Below, piece after piece: positions 1-11,201 of a stretch of 64,000 bases of DNA; the stretch's first letter is position 1; each line of letters begins with the position of its first letter. The stretch comes from Chloroflexota bacterium (GTDB lineage: Bacteria > Chloroflexota > Limnocylindria > Limnocylindrales > CSP1-4). The translations under genes were made by a program, and so were the position numbers. The notes below the pieces were generated by a model. It was not told the origin of the DNA. It was given only the letters and a program-made list of their open reading frames with translations, and did no database searches. The DNA lies in the NCBI GenBank assembly GCA_016191395.1, contig JACPOS010000006.1, positions 1 through 64,000 of the forward strand. Direction: 5' to 3'.

Positions 1-137
1 AGGTTGCCCTGCACCGCTTCGTCCGCTACTACAACGACGAGCGCCCGCATCTCGGGCTCGGCGGTCAGACGCCTCGGCAGCGGTTGGTGGTCAAGTTGGC
101 CGCCTGACCGTCACCAACGTCTTGGGGGACTACACCT
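1..137 (+). mobile_element. Right end of an IS481/IS3-like insertion sequence
   Basis: The window opens inside an insertion sequence. The last 34 codons of an integrase-core transposase end at 107. About 10 bases later comes CTTGGGGGACTACACC (121-136), which resembles the terminal inverted repeat of IS481-type elements (reverse complement begins GGTGTAGTCCCCC). The left end lies outside, so repeat matching and any target duplication cannot be checked. The exact boundary is uncertain by several bases. Confidence 0.6.
3..107 (+). CDS. Transposase, integrase-core C-terminus (partial)
   Basis: Reading in frame from base 3, the sequence gives the tail of a DDE integrase-core transposase. It contains RFVRYYNDERPHLGLGGQTP followed by a basic end and TGA at 105-107. 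The YYNxxRPHxxLxxxTPxxR signature is the end of the rve catalytic domain in IS481 and IS3 family transposases; the catalytic Glu lies just upstream, outside the window. The 5' part is cut by the window edge, so whether the full gene is intact cannot be judged. It borders the chromosomal S9 peptidase gene, which starts on the other strand. Confidence 0.8.
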   Translation, partial: VALHRFVRYYNDERPHLGLGGQTPRQRLVVKLAA

Positions 138-157
138 AGCCTCAGGTCAGTCCCGGG

Positions 158-2143
<1,986 letters not shown>

Positions 2144-2296
2144 TGCGCCTCGCTGTTCGCTGTCGTGGTCGACTGGGAACCCATTGTGCCGCTCCGGGCG
2201 GCTCCCAGTGTCATGCGATCCTCAGGCAGCCTACCCAACATCCCCGGCACGGTTGCGCGCCCCGGAGCCGGCCGGTTGCCCGGGAGATCTCCATTC

Positions 2297-2515
2297 ATGG
2301 TCCGATCTCGCGCGTTGCCGACCTGCGCCGCGCTGCTCATCGCGTTGGTGCTCGCCGGCTGTGCCGGGAGCCAGTCGACCGCGACACGCTCGGCCACCAT
2401 GGCCACGCTGCCCGGTGGTCCCACGCTCACGACGCAGATGTACTTCCCGGGCGTTACCGCGAACGATGGCGACGGCTACCTCGGCGCGCATACGTTCGTC
2501 CTGGCCACGGCCTGA
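2297..2515 (+). CDS. Small lipoprotein, possibly a remnant of an intradiol dioxygenase-like lipoprotein
   Basis: A 72-residue ORF with a GGGAG ribosome site and a clear lipoprotein signal peptide: basic start, hydrophobic run ALLIALVLAG, lipobox Cys22. After a short Ser/Thr linker it ends in LTTQMYFPGVTANDGDGYLG. The LTTQxYFPG string is what I recall from the C-terminal strand of intradiol dioxygenase-like proteins, which are normally several times longer. The simplest reading is an export signal fused to the family's last strands after an internal deletion. It could instead be an unrelated small lipoprotein. It lies 37 bp upstream of the next gene. Confidence 0.5.
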   Translation: MVRSRALPTCAALLIALVLAGCAGSQSTATRSATMATLPGGPTLTTQMYFPGVTANDGDGYLGAHTFVLATA

Positions 2516-2552
2516 GGCCGGGCGCCGACGCGCTCGCCTGTATCCTCGCTGC

Positions 2553-3119
2553 ATGCGCGTGACGGTCAGCCCCGATCAGATCCGGGCCGCCTTCGAGGCG
2601 GTGAAGGACGACCCCTCGTTCGACGAGAGCCGCGGCCTCTGGGAGCGCGGCCGGCCCCCGGTGGAGATGCTCCAGGCGATGTGCCTCCGGCCGGAGATCC
2701 TGCAGGCGTTCGCGGGATTCGGGCACAGCGTCTATCCGGGCGGGATCCTCGAGCGGCGGGTGAAGGAGCTCGTGATCATCACGGCGTCCCGGACGAACGA
2801 CTGCCAGTTCTGCACGAACTCGCACTGCGATCTCGTGGACATCGCCGACATCGTGGACGAGCCGCTCGTCGTCATCGACCACCCGGAGGATCTCGTCGCG
2901 CGCGAGCGGATCGCCATCGCCTACACGCGCGCCGCCATGCACGACTCCAACTCCATCCCTGCGACGCTCGCCCGCGAGCTGCACGAGCACTTCACCGATC
3001 CGGAGCTGGTGGAGCTGAGCTTCCTGATCGGCTACATCAACATGCTCAACCTGTTCAACAACCTGCTCCAGGTCCGGTACAACGGGGAGTACAGCCTCCT
3101 TCGGCCGGTCGCCGGCTGA
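2553..3119 (+). CDS. Carboxymuconolactone decarboxylase (CMD/AhpD-like) family protein
   Basis: A 188-residue all-helical protein with the AhpD-type redox motif: Glu72 in RVKELVI, then Cys84-x2-Cys87-x3-His91 in DCQFCTNSH. In AhpD-like proteins this Cys pair and His act as a thiol peroxidase or disulfide relay; in plain CMD enzymes the Cys pair is missing, so the redox version is favoured. Its start codon is 37 bp downstream of the small lipoprotein. The adjoining dehydrogenase starts 4 bp after its stop, so the two are probably co-transcribed. The substrate is unknown. Confidence 0.88.
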   Translation: MRVTVSPDQIRAAFEAVKDDPSFDESRGLWERGRPPVEMLQAMCLRPEILQAFAGFGHSVYPGGILERRVKELVIITASRTNDCQFCTNSHCDLVDIADIVDEPLVVIDHPEDLVARERIAIAYTRAAMHDSNSIPATLARELHEHFTDPELVELSFLIGYINMLNLFNNLLQVRYNGEYSLLRPVAG

Positions 3120-3123
3120 CCGC

Positions 3124-4161
3124 ATGCGGGCGGTGACGTTCGCGGCGTTCGGTGGACCGATTGCCGTCAAGGACGTGCCGCCGCCCCAGGTCGCGCGAGA
3201 CGGCGCGGTCATCCGCGTCGAGGCGACCGGCCTGTGCCGCTCGGACTGGCACGGCTGGGTGGGCCATGACCCGGACATCGCGCTCCCCCACGTGCCGGGC
3301 CACGAGTTCGCCGGCACGATCGAGGCCGTGGGCGCGGACGTCGCGAAGTGGAAGCCCGGGGATCGCGTGACCGTGCCCTTCGTGTGCGCGTGCGGTGAGT
3401 GCCCGCGCTGCCTTGCCGGCGACCACCAGGTCTGCGACGACCAGTACCAGCCGGGCTTCAGCGGCTGGGGCTCGTTCGCCGAGCTCGTCGCGATCCGCCG
3501 TGCCGACCTCAACGTCGTGCGCCTCCCCGACTCGATGGACTTCGTGACCGCCGCGAGCCTCGGCTGCCGATTCGCGACGTCCTACCGGGCGGTGATGGCC
3601 CAGGGCCGCGTCCGGGCCGGCGAGTGGGTGGCGGTCCATGGCTGCGGGGGCGTGGGCCTGTCCGCGATCCAGATCGCGCTCGCGGCGGGCGCCCGGGTCG
3701 TCGCCATCGATGTCTCCCGGGCGGCACTCGACGCTGCGGTCGCGCTCGGAGCGGAGGTCGCCATCGACGCGCATTCCGCATCAGTCGCCGGCGCGGTCGT
3801 TGCGGCGACCGACGGCGGCGCCCACCTCTCGATCGACGCCCTCGGCAGCGTGGAGACGTGCCTCGCGTCCATCGGTGGGCTCAGGAAGCGTGGGCGGCAC
3901 GTCCAGGTGGGCCTCATGGTCGCGGACGCGGCGACCCCGCCCATCCCGATGGACCGGGTGGTGGCGCGCGAGCTGGAGATCCTGGGCAGCCACGGCATGG
4001 CAGCCCACGACTACCCCGAGATGCTCGCCCGCGTCGCCGACGGGCGGCTTCGTCCGGAGCGCCTCGTCGGTCGCACGATCAGCCTCGATGCCGTCCCGGC
4101 CGCGCTCGTCGCGATGGGCGGTCCGGCCAACGCAGCCGGGATGACGATCATCCGGCCCTGA
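3124..4161 (+). CDS. Zinc-dependent alcohol dehydrogenase (MDR superfamily)
   Basis: A 345-residue medium-chain dehydrogenase. Catalytic-zinc ligands are Cys38 (GLCRSDWHG) and His60-Glu61 (GHEFAG). The structural-zinc cysteine cluster is in [17 protein letters not shown] (about 88-104). The NAD(P)-binding Rossmann motif [13 protein letters not shown] follows near 175-190. The family oxidises or reduces alcohols and aldehydes with NAD(P). The start is ATG four bases after the CMD-like gene, which suggests one operon. The natural substrate cannot be inferred; aryl or fatty alcohols are possible. Confidence 0.93.
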   Translation: MRAVTFAAFGGPIAVKDVPPPQVARDGAVIRVEATGLCRSDWHGWVGHDPDIALPHVPGHEFAGTIEAVGADVAKWKPGDRVTVPFVCACGECPRCLAGDHQVCDDQYQPGFSGWGSFAELVAIRRADLNVVRLPDSMDFVTAASLGCRFATSYRAVMAQGRVRAGEWVAVHGCGGVGLSAIQIALAAGARVVAIDVSRAALDAAVALGAEVAIDAHSASVAGAVVAATDGGAHLSIDALGSVETCLASIGGLRKRGRHVQVGLMVADAATPPIPMDRVVARELEILGSHGMAAHDYPEMLARVADGRLRPERLVGRTISLDAVPAALVAMGGPANAAGMTIIRP

Positions 4162-4252
4162 CCGAAGACCGCCGGGCGTGGGAATGGAGGGCCGTGTCGG
4201 GCCGCAATTTCGAGCGCCGAATGGGCCAACAGATCGGGCCGGTCGTCGGCGA

Positions 4253-4284
4253 GGGCCTGCCATGGGCGCGGGCCTGCCATGGGC
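4253..4284 (+). repeat. Short imperfect direct repeat in the intergenic gap
   Basis: GGGCCTGCCATGGGC occurs at 4253-4267 and again at 4270-4284, and a degenerate third copy (GTGCCTGCATGGGG) follows. It lies in the 263-bp gap between the alcohol dehydrogenase and the VanY-like gene. I see no start codon, terminator or RNA fold that it serves. It may be simple slippage. Confidence 0.45.
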
Positions 4285-4424
4285 AAGTGCCTGCATGGGG
4301 AAGCAGTCGACGACGATCGCGCGGCGATCCGATGCATGTCCGGGCATCGCAACGATGGTCCGCGGGCGGGCGCCGCGGACAGGTGGTTGCGTCCCTCCGG
4401 CCCCGACCGTACGCTCCCCGTCCC

Positions 4425-5498
4425 ATGACGACCCCCGCACCGGCCAAGCTGATCCGCGTGGCCTGCCTGGCGGCGACGCTGGCCATCCTCGCATCGCTGC
4501 TCGTGCGGCCGGCGCTTGGAAGCGCGGCGCGCGCGATGGGGCCCCTCCCGGCGTGCCGCTACGACGACGTCCTGACGACCCCGCGGACGTACGCCGACTG
4601 GTCGACCACGCTCGTCGACACCATCCTCCGCGTCCCGAAGGGTTACGTTCCGCCGGACCTGGTGTCGACGTCGGAGGCCGGGATCACGGGTGGGGGCAAG
4701 GTCCGCGCGGTGACGATCGACGATCTACGCGCCGTGACCCTGGCCGCGGCCGCAGCCGGCAACGGGGTCGGCGTCGAGAGCGCGTATCGCTCGTATGAAT
4801 CGCAGCAGAGCGTCTTCGACAGCTGGGTCAAGCAGCTCGGCTATGCGCGCGCCGTGCAGGTGTCGGCGCGCCCCGGGCACTCGGAGCACCAGCTGGGCGT
4901 GGCGATCGACTTCCGGAGCGAGCCGGGCGGCCCGCCCTTCACCGGGACGTGGGCCACGACACCGACCGGCAAGTGGATGAACGAGAACGCATGGAAGTAC
5001 GGGTTCGTTCTGAGCTACCCGAAGGACACGATAGCCCTCACCTGCTACGACTACGAGTCGTGGCACTTCCGGTACGTGGGCAGGGATCTTGCGGCGATGA
5101 TCCACGCATCCGGGTTGACGCAGCGCGAATACCTCTGGGCGAATTTCACGACAACCATCGTGCCGCCGCCTCTCCTGCCGACGGGGGCGCCGAGCAGGAC
5201 GACAGCGCCGACGAAGGCGCCGACGCCGGCCCCCACCGCGTCCACCGTGCCCTCCCCAAACCCGAGCGCAGAGGCCATGCCGTCGCCATCTGCAACGGCG
5301 GCTCCGCCAGACCGGCCGATCCCCACGGCCGTGCCCACACCGGCTACGACGGGCACGACACCGCCCGGCGACGGCCAGCTGATCGACGGCCAGGCGCCCG
5401 ATCTGGCCGGCTTCCTGGTCCTGGGGCTGGCCACGGCCCTGGTCGCCGGTGTGGCGCTCGCCGGTCCCCGGCTCGTAAGCCGGCAACGCCGGACATGA
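4425..5498 (+). CDS. Secreted D-alanyl-D-alanine carboxypeptidase, VanY family, C-terminally anchored
   Basis: A 357-residue protein with an N-terminal hydrophobic signal/anchor (about 9-32). Its M15B peptidase domain carries SEHQLGVAID (His155, Asp162) and ESWHF (Glu211, His214), the SxHxxGxAxD and ExxH zinc and catalytic motifs. These enzymes trim the terminal D-Ala from peptidoglycan stem peptides outside the cell. A Pro/Thr/Ala-rich linker (about 245-320) leads to a C-terminal transmembrane helix (FLVLGLATALVAGVALAG), so it is probably tethered at both ends. The glycosyltransferase start lies 14 bp downstream, fitting an envelope role. Confidence 0.9.
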   Translation: MTTPAPAKLIRVACLAATLAILASLLVRPALGSAARAMGPLPACRYDDVLTTPRTYADWSTTLVDTILRVPKGYVPPDLVSTSEAGITGGGKVRAVTIDDLRAVTLAAAAAGNGVGVESAYRSYESQQSVFDSWVKQLGYARAVQVSARPGHSEHQLGVAIDFRSEPGGPPFTGTWATTPTGKWMNENAWKYGFVLSYPKDTIALTCYDYESWHFRYVGRDLAAMIHASGLTQREYLWANFTTTIVPPPLLPTGAPSRTTAPTKAPTPAPTASTVPSPNPSAEAMPSPSATAAPPDRPIPTAVPTPATTGTTPPGDGQLIDGQAPDLAGFLVLGLATALVAGVALAGPRLVSRQRRT

Positions 5499-5511
5499 CG
5501 CGGGCAACCGC

Positions 5512-6195
5512 GTGACGAACGTCCTCGCCCTCGTGCCGGCCCACAACGAGGCTTCGCGCATCGCGCCCGTGATCCTTGGCGCCATCGGGCACGTGCCGGT
5601 CCTCGTCGTGGACGACGGGTCGACCGATGACACTGCCGGCGTCGCGGAGCGTGCGGGGGCCCGCGTGATCCGGCAGTCACCGAACCAGGGCAAGGGGGCC
5701 GCACTGCGCACCGGGTTTGGGGCGGCGCTCGAAGATGGCGCCGAGACGGTGATCACCCTCGATGGCGACGGCCAGCACGACCCGGCGGAGATCCCCGCGT
5801 TCCTCGCCGCCGAGCCGGCCGAGCTGATCGTCGGGCGGCGCGACTTCCGGCACATGCCCCCGGTGCGGCGGCTCTCGAACTGGCTCGGCACCCTGGCCCT
5901 CTCGACGGCGCTGGGCCGGTGGATCCCCGACAACCAGTCCGGCTACCGACTGGTCGGGCGGCGGCTCATGGCGGCAACCCTGCACAGCCGCGAGGCGGGC
6001 TTCGCGTTCGAGGTGGAGATGATCGCCATCTGCCTCCGGGAAGGCTGGGCGATCCGCTGGGTGCCGGTCCGGACGATCTACGGTGACGAGACGAGCCACA
6101 TCCGGCCGCTCCGGCACCTGCGCGAGTTCCTCGCGGTCACGGGCCGCGCACGGCGGATCGCCCGCGGCGGGCCGACGGAGACGGTCAGCGAATGA
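5512..6195 (+). CDS. Glycosyltransferase family 2 (dolichyl-phosphate mannose synthase-like)
   Basis: A 227-residue GT-A fold enzyme. It has the N-terminal nucleotide-sugar motif LVPAHNEASRI, VVDDGSTDDT and the metal-binding ITLDGDGQHDP region, all typical of GT2 polyprenyl-phosphate glycosyl transferases. No C-terminal membrane helices are present, so it is the short soluble or peripheral type. It would move a sugar from a nucleotide donor to a lipid carrier or polymer at the cytoplasmic face. The start is GTG. Its last 11 bases overlap the 3' end of the convergent amidase gene. Confidence 0.9.
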   Translation: MTNVLALVPAHNEASRIAPVILGAIGHVPVLVVDDGSTDDTAGVAERAGARVIRQSPNQGKGAALRTGFGAALEDGAETVITLDGDGQHDPAEIPAFLAAEPAELIVGRRDFRHMPPVRRLSNWLGTLALSTALGRWIPDNQSGYRLVGRRLMAATLHSREAGFAFEVEMIAICLREGWAIRWVPVRTIYGDETSHIRPLRHLREFLAVTGRARRIARGGPTETVSE

Positions 6196-8602
6196 CGCCG
6201 AACGCGTCGATGTCCACCCGGACCCGCGCTCCGACGGAGACGACCTTGATCGTGTGCGTCCCGACCGAAGACCACGTCCTCGAGAACGCCACGAACCGGT
6301 ACGTGAACGTCGGGGCGTACAGGTCGACCGTGGCCGCCAGGACCCCATCGATCCAGATCTGGGCAACGCCCCTGCTGGCACCCTTGGTGGTGACGAACGA
6401 CAGGCTGCGCGCCGTCGTCGTGTACGTGGCAGAGGCGCCGGTGGCACGAAGGTACCGCTCTGTCCCGCCGGAGTAGCTGCTGTACGTGGTCGTCGTCGAC
6501 GAGCCCGAGAAGCGCACCGCGGTGCTGGACTGCTGGGTGAGGGCCGGATACAGGGTCGGGCCTACCGTCCAGGCCCCGAGATTGCCCGCATTGTCACGAG
6601 CGCGAACCTCGAAGCGATAGGTGTGGCCGGGCGCCATCGTGCGCGCCACGGACGTGGCAGTGATGCCGCTGTAGACGACCTCGAATGCCGCGCCGTCGTA
6701 GCTCCGGGCGAGGTCATAGCTCTGGATTCCGGCCGGGCCCACGTCGGTTCCGGACCAGGTCACGGTGATTGGAACTGCGCTGCCGCTGAGCGAGGCACCG
6801 GACCGGAGGCTGACCACCGGCGCTGACGTTGTCGGAGCCGAGCGGTCGATCACCTCGTTGATTACATTCGACCCGGCGCCAGGGTTGCCCGCAAGGTCGA
6901 TGAGCGTGCCATTGCCGACCTGGACGGTCAGGGTCCCGCTCGCCGGCGCGAGGTTGTCGACAGTGAAGTTGTAGTTGGCGCCCTGGCCGTATATCAGCTC
7001 CACCGTCCATGGCGTCGCGGCGTTGGAGGTGCCACCGAGCACGATGTCCGTCCGCTCGAAGCCGGTCACCGGCTCGTTGAACTGGACGGAGATCCCGAAG
7101 CTCGTGCCGACCGGCTCGCCACGCGTGGGGACGGCGTACAGGACCGCGACCGGCGGGTCCGTCTCGGCGGCAAAGCCCACGGTCGCCGGGACGGCGGCAG
7201 GTGGTCCCGTGTGCGCGGCGTAGTCCGTGACCGCGTTGGCGGCGAGGGTCAGGATCACGGAGCCATCAGGTGGTCCGCCGCCGCCTGCGTCGGCGACCAC
7301 GGTCACCGTGTACGCGGATGCCTTGCCGACGACGCCCTGGACGGTCCAGCCCGGCGACGTGCCGGTGACGACGAAGTCCTCGGGGGTCAGGCCGGTAACG
7401 GGCTCGCTGAAGATCAGCCCGAACCGCAGCGTGCGCGCCCCGGTCGGGTTGGGCACCATCGGTTTCAGGCCCAGGACGCTCGGCGGGGTCTGGTCCACCG
7501 CGGAGCCAGTTGTCGCGGCAATGCGGTTGGCCACGTCCTGCCGGAGCGTCGGGAAGGTGTCGTAGAACAGCTGCCCGGGGTCGGCAGTCTGGTTCACGTC
7601 CCGATGGGCGGATATGTTGTAGAGCCACTTGGTGGTGCCGGAGATCGGATTGACGTAGGTCGACGCGCCCTTCGGATCCAGGCCATGACGCTCGGCCTTC
7701 CAGGCGAGCAGGTTCACGAGGGTCGCCCTCGCGGCAGCCGTCGGCATCACGCTCGTGAAGTTGCCGAGCAGGGCGATGCCGACTGTCGCATCGTTGAATT
7801 GCATCGCGTGGGCGCCGCGAACGACGTTGCCCGCGAGATCCTCTTCCGTCGGGTTCACCGCGGGCGTGGAGATCCACGCGCGGCGCCCCTCGTAGACGCG
7901 GCCCTGCGCATCGATCAGGTAGTTGTATCCGATGTCCCCGTACCCGCGCAGCACGGCGTGGTCGTAGTAGATCGCCCGGATGGTCGCGGCGGGGTTCGGG
8001 TCGTTGTTCGCGCCGGCCGTGTGGTGGACGATCAGCTTCTGGACGGGACTGAAGCTGGGCGCGAAGCGCATGTAGCCGCCAGCATTCGTCGCGTACGACT
8101 CGTTCGCGCCCCACGCGGCGCGAGTGATGACAGCCGGTTGGCCGACCGCCGCGCTCACGACGCCGCTCTGATCGATGCCCTTCGATGCGTTCGTGTCCAT
8201 GGCGACGAGCTTCATGTCCGCGATGGGCCGATCCGTCGTGACGCGCGCCCACCGGGCGCCGTCCGCCCAGATCACCTCGCTGTAGTTCTTGTCGCCGTCC
8301 TCGCCGGACCCATCGGCAAGCCCAGCGGAGATCTCGTCGCCCAGGCGGTCCGGGGACTTTCCGAGCGCGATCGTGATCTGCGCATCCGGCACCCCCGTCC
8401 AGTGGAGCACGACGTGCGAAGCGGCGATCGGCAGCCGCACGAGAAGCTGGCGATCGACGCTGATGGCCACGGCCCGGCTGACGACGTCGACGCCGTTGCC
8501 CGGCAGTGCCGCGCGCAGGACGGGCAGGCCGGCGACGACGAGGATCGCGATCGCGATGCTCACCGCGAGCGGGGCGGCGAGGGGCCGGCGGGCAAGTCGC
8601 AT
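6185..8602 (-). CDS. Secreted N-acetylmuramoyl-L-alanine amidase (PGRP/Amidase_2) with Ig-like modules
   Basis: An 805-residue exported protein with an N-terminal signal helix (10-32). The Amidase_2/PGRP domain covers about 155-350: zinc ligands His193/194 in VHHTAG, Tyr227 in YNYLID, His333 in AHRDVNQTADPG and Asp341 in place of the Cys often found in PGRPs, an AmpD-like ligand set. It should cleave the muramoyl-alanine bond in peptidoglycan. Two bacterial Ig-like repeats follow (EPVTGLTPEDFVV and EPVTGFERTDIVL, spaced about 120 residues), then a fibronectin-III-like module and a C-terminal beta module that may bind carbohydrate. The repeats suggest a wall-surface location. Confidence 0.9.
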   Translation of the reverse strand: MRLARRPLAAPLAVSIAIAILVVAGLPVLRAALPGNGVDVVSRAVAISVDRQLLVRLPIAASHVVLHWTGVPDAQITIALGKSPDRLGDEISAGLADGSGEDGDKNYSEVIWADGARWARVTTDRPIADMKLVAMDTNASKGIDQSGVVSAAVGQPAVITRAAWGANESYATNAGGYMRFAPSFSPVQKLIVHHTAGANNDPNPAATIRAIYYDHAVLRGYGDIGYNYLIDAQGRVYEGRRAWISTPAVNPTEEDLAGNVVRGAHAMQFNDATVGIALLGNFTSVMPTAAARATLVNLLAWKAERHGLDPKGASTYVNPISGTTKWLYNISAHRDVNQTADPGQLFYDTFPTLRQDVANRIAATTGSAVDQTPPSVLGLKPMVPNPTGARTLRFGLIFSEPVTGLTPEDFVVTGTSPGWTVQGVVGKASAYTVTVVADAGGGGPPDGSVILTLAANAVTDYAAHTGPPAAVPATVGFAAETDPPVAVLYAVPTRGEPVGTSFGISVQFNEPVTGFERTDIVLGGTSNAATPWTVELIYGQGANYNFTVDNLAPASGTLTVQVGNGTLIDLAGNPGAGSNVINEVIDRSAPTTSAPVVSLRSGASLSGSAVPITVTWSGTDVGPAGIQSYDLARSYDGAAFEVVYSGITATSVARTMAPGHTYRFEVRARDNAGNLGAWTVGPTLYPALTQQSSTAVRFSGSSTTTTYSSYSGGTERYLRATGASATYTTTARSLSFVTTKGASRGVAQIWIDGVLAATVDLYAPTFTYRFVAFSRTWSSVGTHTIKVVSVGARVRVDIDAFGVIR

Positions 8603-8727
8603 GGTCTAAGGCCTCGCGCAGGGTAGCCACGGCGCTCGTCCGCGGCCGGACAAGCCTACGCCCACTCGACCCTCATCGCACTAGGCAAGCTGACCCACGC
8701 CGCGTGGGACTTCCGGGTGGAGCGACC

Positions 8728-9750
8728 TCAGCCGGCGGCGAGGCTCGTCGAGGCGCTGGGGATGCCCAGCCTGAGGTTCGGCAGCACCTCGCGCCCGAAC
8801 ACGTCGATGAACTCGCGCTGGTTGCGGCCCACGTTGTGGAGGTGGATCTCGTCGAAGCCCATGTCCACGTAGTGCTGGATGTGCTCCGCGTGCTTCGCCA
8901 GGTCGGAGGAGATCAGGACACGGTTCCGGAAGTCCTCCGGCCGGACCAGCTTCGCCATCGCCGCGAAGTCCTCGGGGTTCCGCACGTCCTGCTTCGGGAA
9001 CGGCATGCCACCGTTCGGCCACTCCGTCATCGCATTGCGCAGCGCCTCCTCCTCGCTGGGCGCCCAGCTGAGGTGGAGCTGGAGGAGCTTGGGGATCTTC
9101 AGCTTGCCCACCTCGGCGCAGCCCTCGTCGCAGGCCAGCCACAGGAGCTTGACCTTCTCGTCCGCCGCGCCGACGGTGATCATCCCCTGGGCGAACTTGC
9201 CGGTCTTCTTCGCGTTGATGGGGCCGGAGGTCGCGACGTAGATCGGGACGGGCTCTTCGGGGCGCGTGTACAGCTTCGCGCTCTCCAGGGTGAAGTGCGG
9301 GCCGCGGTGCTTCACCACCTTGCCGCGGAACAGCTTGTCGATGACTTCGATCGCCTCGAACATCATCGCCGAGCGGACGCCGATCTCCGGCCACTCGCCG
9401 CCGACGACATGCTCGTTGAGCGCCTCGCCGGCGCCCAGGCCCAGCCAGAAGCGCCCGGGGAACATCGCACCGAGCGTGGCCGCAGCGTGGGCGATCACCG
9501 CGGGGTGATAGCGGAAGCCCGGGCAGGTGACGGCCGCGCCGAAGCGCAGCGAGGTCCGCAGCCCGAGCGCGCCCATGAACGACCACGCGAAGCCGCTCTG
9601 GCCCTGCTGCGGCGTCCACGGGTGGAAGTGCTCCGAGACCATGAACCCGGCGAGGAAGCCGGCTCCCTCCGCCTGCTCGCACCAGTCCAGCAGGTCGTTG
9701 GGGTGGAACTGCTCCATCGAAGCCGCGTAGCCGATCGTTGCCATCGGCAC
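8728..9750 (-). CDS. LLM-class F420-dependent oxidoreductase (TIGR03557-like)
   Basis: A 340-residue luciferase-like TIM barrel. It opens IGYAASMEQFHPNDLL and contains VSEHFHPWTPQQG and GRFWLGLGAGEALNEH, motifs of the F420-dependent group that includes F420-dependent glucose-6-phosphate dehydrogenases. It probably uses deazaflavin F420 for hydride transfer; the substrate is unknown. A second Met (MATIGYAAS) two codons in is an alternative start. It is divergent from the MBL-rhodanese gene, with only about 40 bp between starts, so the two may share control. An F420/NADP-reductase-like gene lies 3 kb away. Confidence 0.88.
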   Translation of the reverse strand: MPMATIGYAASMEQFHPNDLLDWCEQAEGAGFLAGFMVSEHFHPWTPQQGQSGFAWSFMGALGLRTSLRFGAAVTCPGFRYHPAVIAHAAATLGAMFPGRFWLGLGAGEALNEHVVGGEWPEIGVRSAMMFEAIEVIDKLFRGKVVKHRGPHFTLESAKLYTRPEEPVPIYVATSGPINAKKTGKFAQGMITVGAADEKVKLLWLACDEGCAEVGKLKIPKLLQLHLSWAPSEEEALRNAMTEWPNGGMPFPKQDVRNPEDFAAMAKLVRPEDFRNRVLISSDLAKHAEHIQHYVDMGFDEIHLHNVGRNQREFIDVFGREVLPNLRLGIPSASTSLAAG

Positions 9751-9791
9751 ATGGTACGAGCCGGGGCTCCAGCGCCGTACGATGGTGGTCC

Positions 9792-11201
9792 ATGGACCTG
9801 GAGCTGTTCGTCACGCCCGGCCTCGGGGACGCCTCGTACCTGCTCGCGAGCGGCCGTGATGCGGTCCTCGTGGATCCACAGCGCGACGCCTGGCGGTTCC
9901 TCGAGGTCGCCGAGGAGCACGGCTGGCGCATCCGCCACGTCCTCGAGACGCACGTCCACAACGACTACCTCTCTGGCGCGCTGGAGACGCAGGCGGCGAC
10001 GGGCGCCGAGATCGCGGCGCCCGCGCGTGGCGGCTACGAGTTCCGGCACCGCGCCATGGACGAGGGCGACGCAATCGAGATCGGCAGCCTCCGGCTCACG
10101 GCCTGGGCGACGCCGGGCCACACGCCCGAGCACCTCGCGTGGGCGGTGGAGGACCTTGGCTCCTCGGATCCGCTCGCCTCGGCCACCCCGGACGCCGTGT
10201 TCACGGGCGGGAGCCTCATCGTGGGCTCGGCTGGGCGGACGGACCTGCTGGGGCCGGCCCTGACCGACGCGCTCACCGCCGACCAGCAGGGGAGCCTGCG
10301 CCGCCTCGCGGAGCTGCCGGACGGGGTGGAGATCCTGCCGACGCACGGCGCGGGCAGCTTCTGCAGCGCCGGCCCGGGATCAGCGCGCCGGGTCACGAGC
10401 ATCGGCGCGGAGCGGTTCGCAAACCCCACGTTCGCGCTCGCCGGCGCCGCGCCCGACGCATTCCGGGCACAGGCACTTGGCGATCTCGGGCGGTTCCCCG
10501 CCTACTACGCGCACATGGCGGGGCTGAATCGACGGGGCCCGCGCGTCCTGGGGCGCCTGATCCTGCCGCCGGCCCTGGCCCCGGCGGCCTTCGAGGCCGC
10601 GGCCGCGGGCGGCCGAACGATCGTGGACGCGCGCGACCGCGAGGCCTTCGCGGGGGGTCACATCCCGGGCTCGCTGAACATCGAGCTCGACGGCACGTTC
10701 GCCGGGTACGTCGGCTGGCTGGTGCCGTTTGCCGCGCCCGTGCTGTTCGTCCTGCCGGACGGCGCGCCCGACGCCCTCGCCCAGGCGACGACCGAGCTGC
10801 TGCGCATCGGCTACGAGTGGGTGCCGGGCTGGCTCCAGGGCGGCGTGGCGGCGTGGGCGGAATCCGGGCGCCCGCTCGCCAGCTACGACACCACGACGAT
10901 GCGGGCCGTCCACGACGAGCGCGCTGGCGGCACCGACCCGGGGATCCTCCTCGACGTCCGCCAGCCCATCGAGTGGGCAAACGATGGCGTCATCCCCGGG
11001 GCGGAGCGGATCTTCGTGGCAGACCTGCCGGCCCGGATCGCCGAGCTGCCTGCCGGCAGCCGAGTCACCGTGTTCTGCAAGTCCGGCTCCCGTGCGGCGA
11101 TCGCCGCGAGCCTCCTCGACGGCGCCGGCGTGGACGTGCGCCTCGTGCCCTCCGGCGGCGCCGCTCGCTGGCCGGACCCCCTGGAGATGCTCGCACCCTG
11201 A
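9792..11201 (+). CDS. MBL-fold hydrolase fused to two rhodanese domains (persulfide dioxygenase-like)
   Basis: A 469-residue fusion. The N-terminal metallo-beta-lactamase domain has THVHNDYLSG (His54, His56, Asp58) and GHTPEHLAW, as in ETHE1-type persulfide dioxygenases. Two rhodanese domains follow. The first has no catalytic Cys (VLFVLPDGAPD) and is presumably structural; the second keeps Cys429 in VTVFCKSGSRAA. Family members oxidise glutathione or protein persulfides to sulfite, or transfer sulfur, in the cytoplasm. The stop overlaps the next start (TGATG), so it is translationally coupled to the CPBP protease. The start is ATG at 9792; nothing upstream is conserved. Confidence 0.9.
   Translation: MDLELFVTPGLGDASYLLASGRDAVLVDPQRDAWRFLEVAEEHGWRIRHVLETHVHNDYLSGALETQAATGAEIAAPARGGYEFRHRAMDEGDAIEIGSLRLTAWATPGHTPEHLAWAVEDLGSSDPLASATPDAVFTGGSLIVGSAGRTDLLGPALTDALTADQQGSLRRLAELPDGVEILPTHGAGSFCSAGPGSARRVTSIGAERFANPTFALAGAAPDAFRAQALGDLGRFPAYYAHMAGLNRRGPRVLGRLILPPALAPAAFEAAAAGGRTIVDARDREAFAGGHIPGSLNIELDGTFAGYVGWLVPFAAPVLFVLPDGAPDALAQATTELLRIGYEWVPGWLQGGVAAWAESGRPLASYDTTTMRAVHDERAGGTDPGILLDVRQPIEWANDGVIPGAERIFVADLPARIAELPAGSRVTVFCKSGSRAAIAASLLDGAGVDVRLVPSGGAARWPDPLEMLAP

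Noticed and set aside
7211-8626. 471-codon plus-strand ORF opposite the amidase
   Set aside because: Arg-rich antisense frame with no family motif; the amidase is clear on the minus strand.
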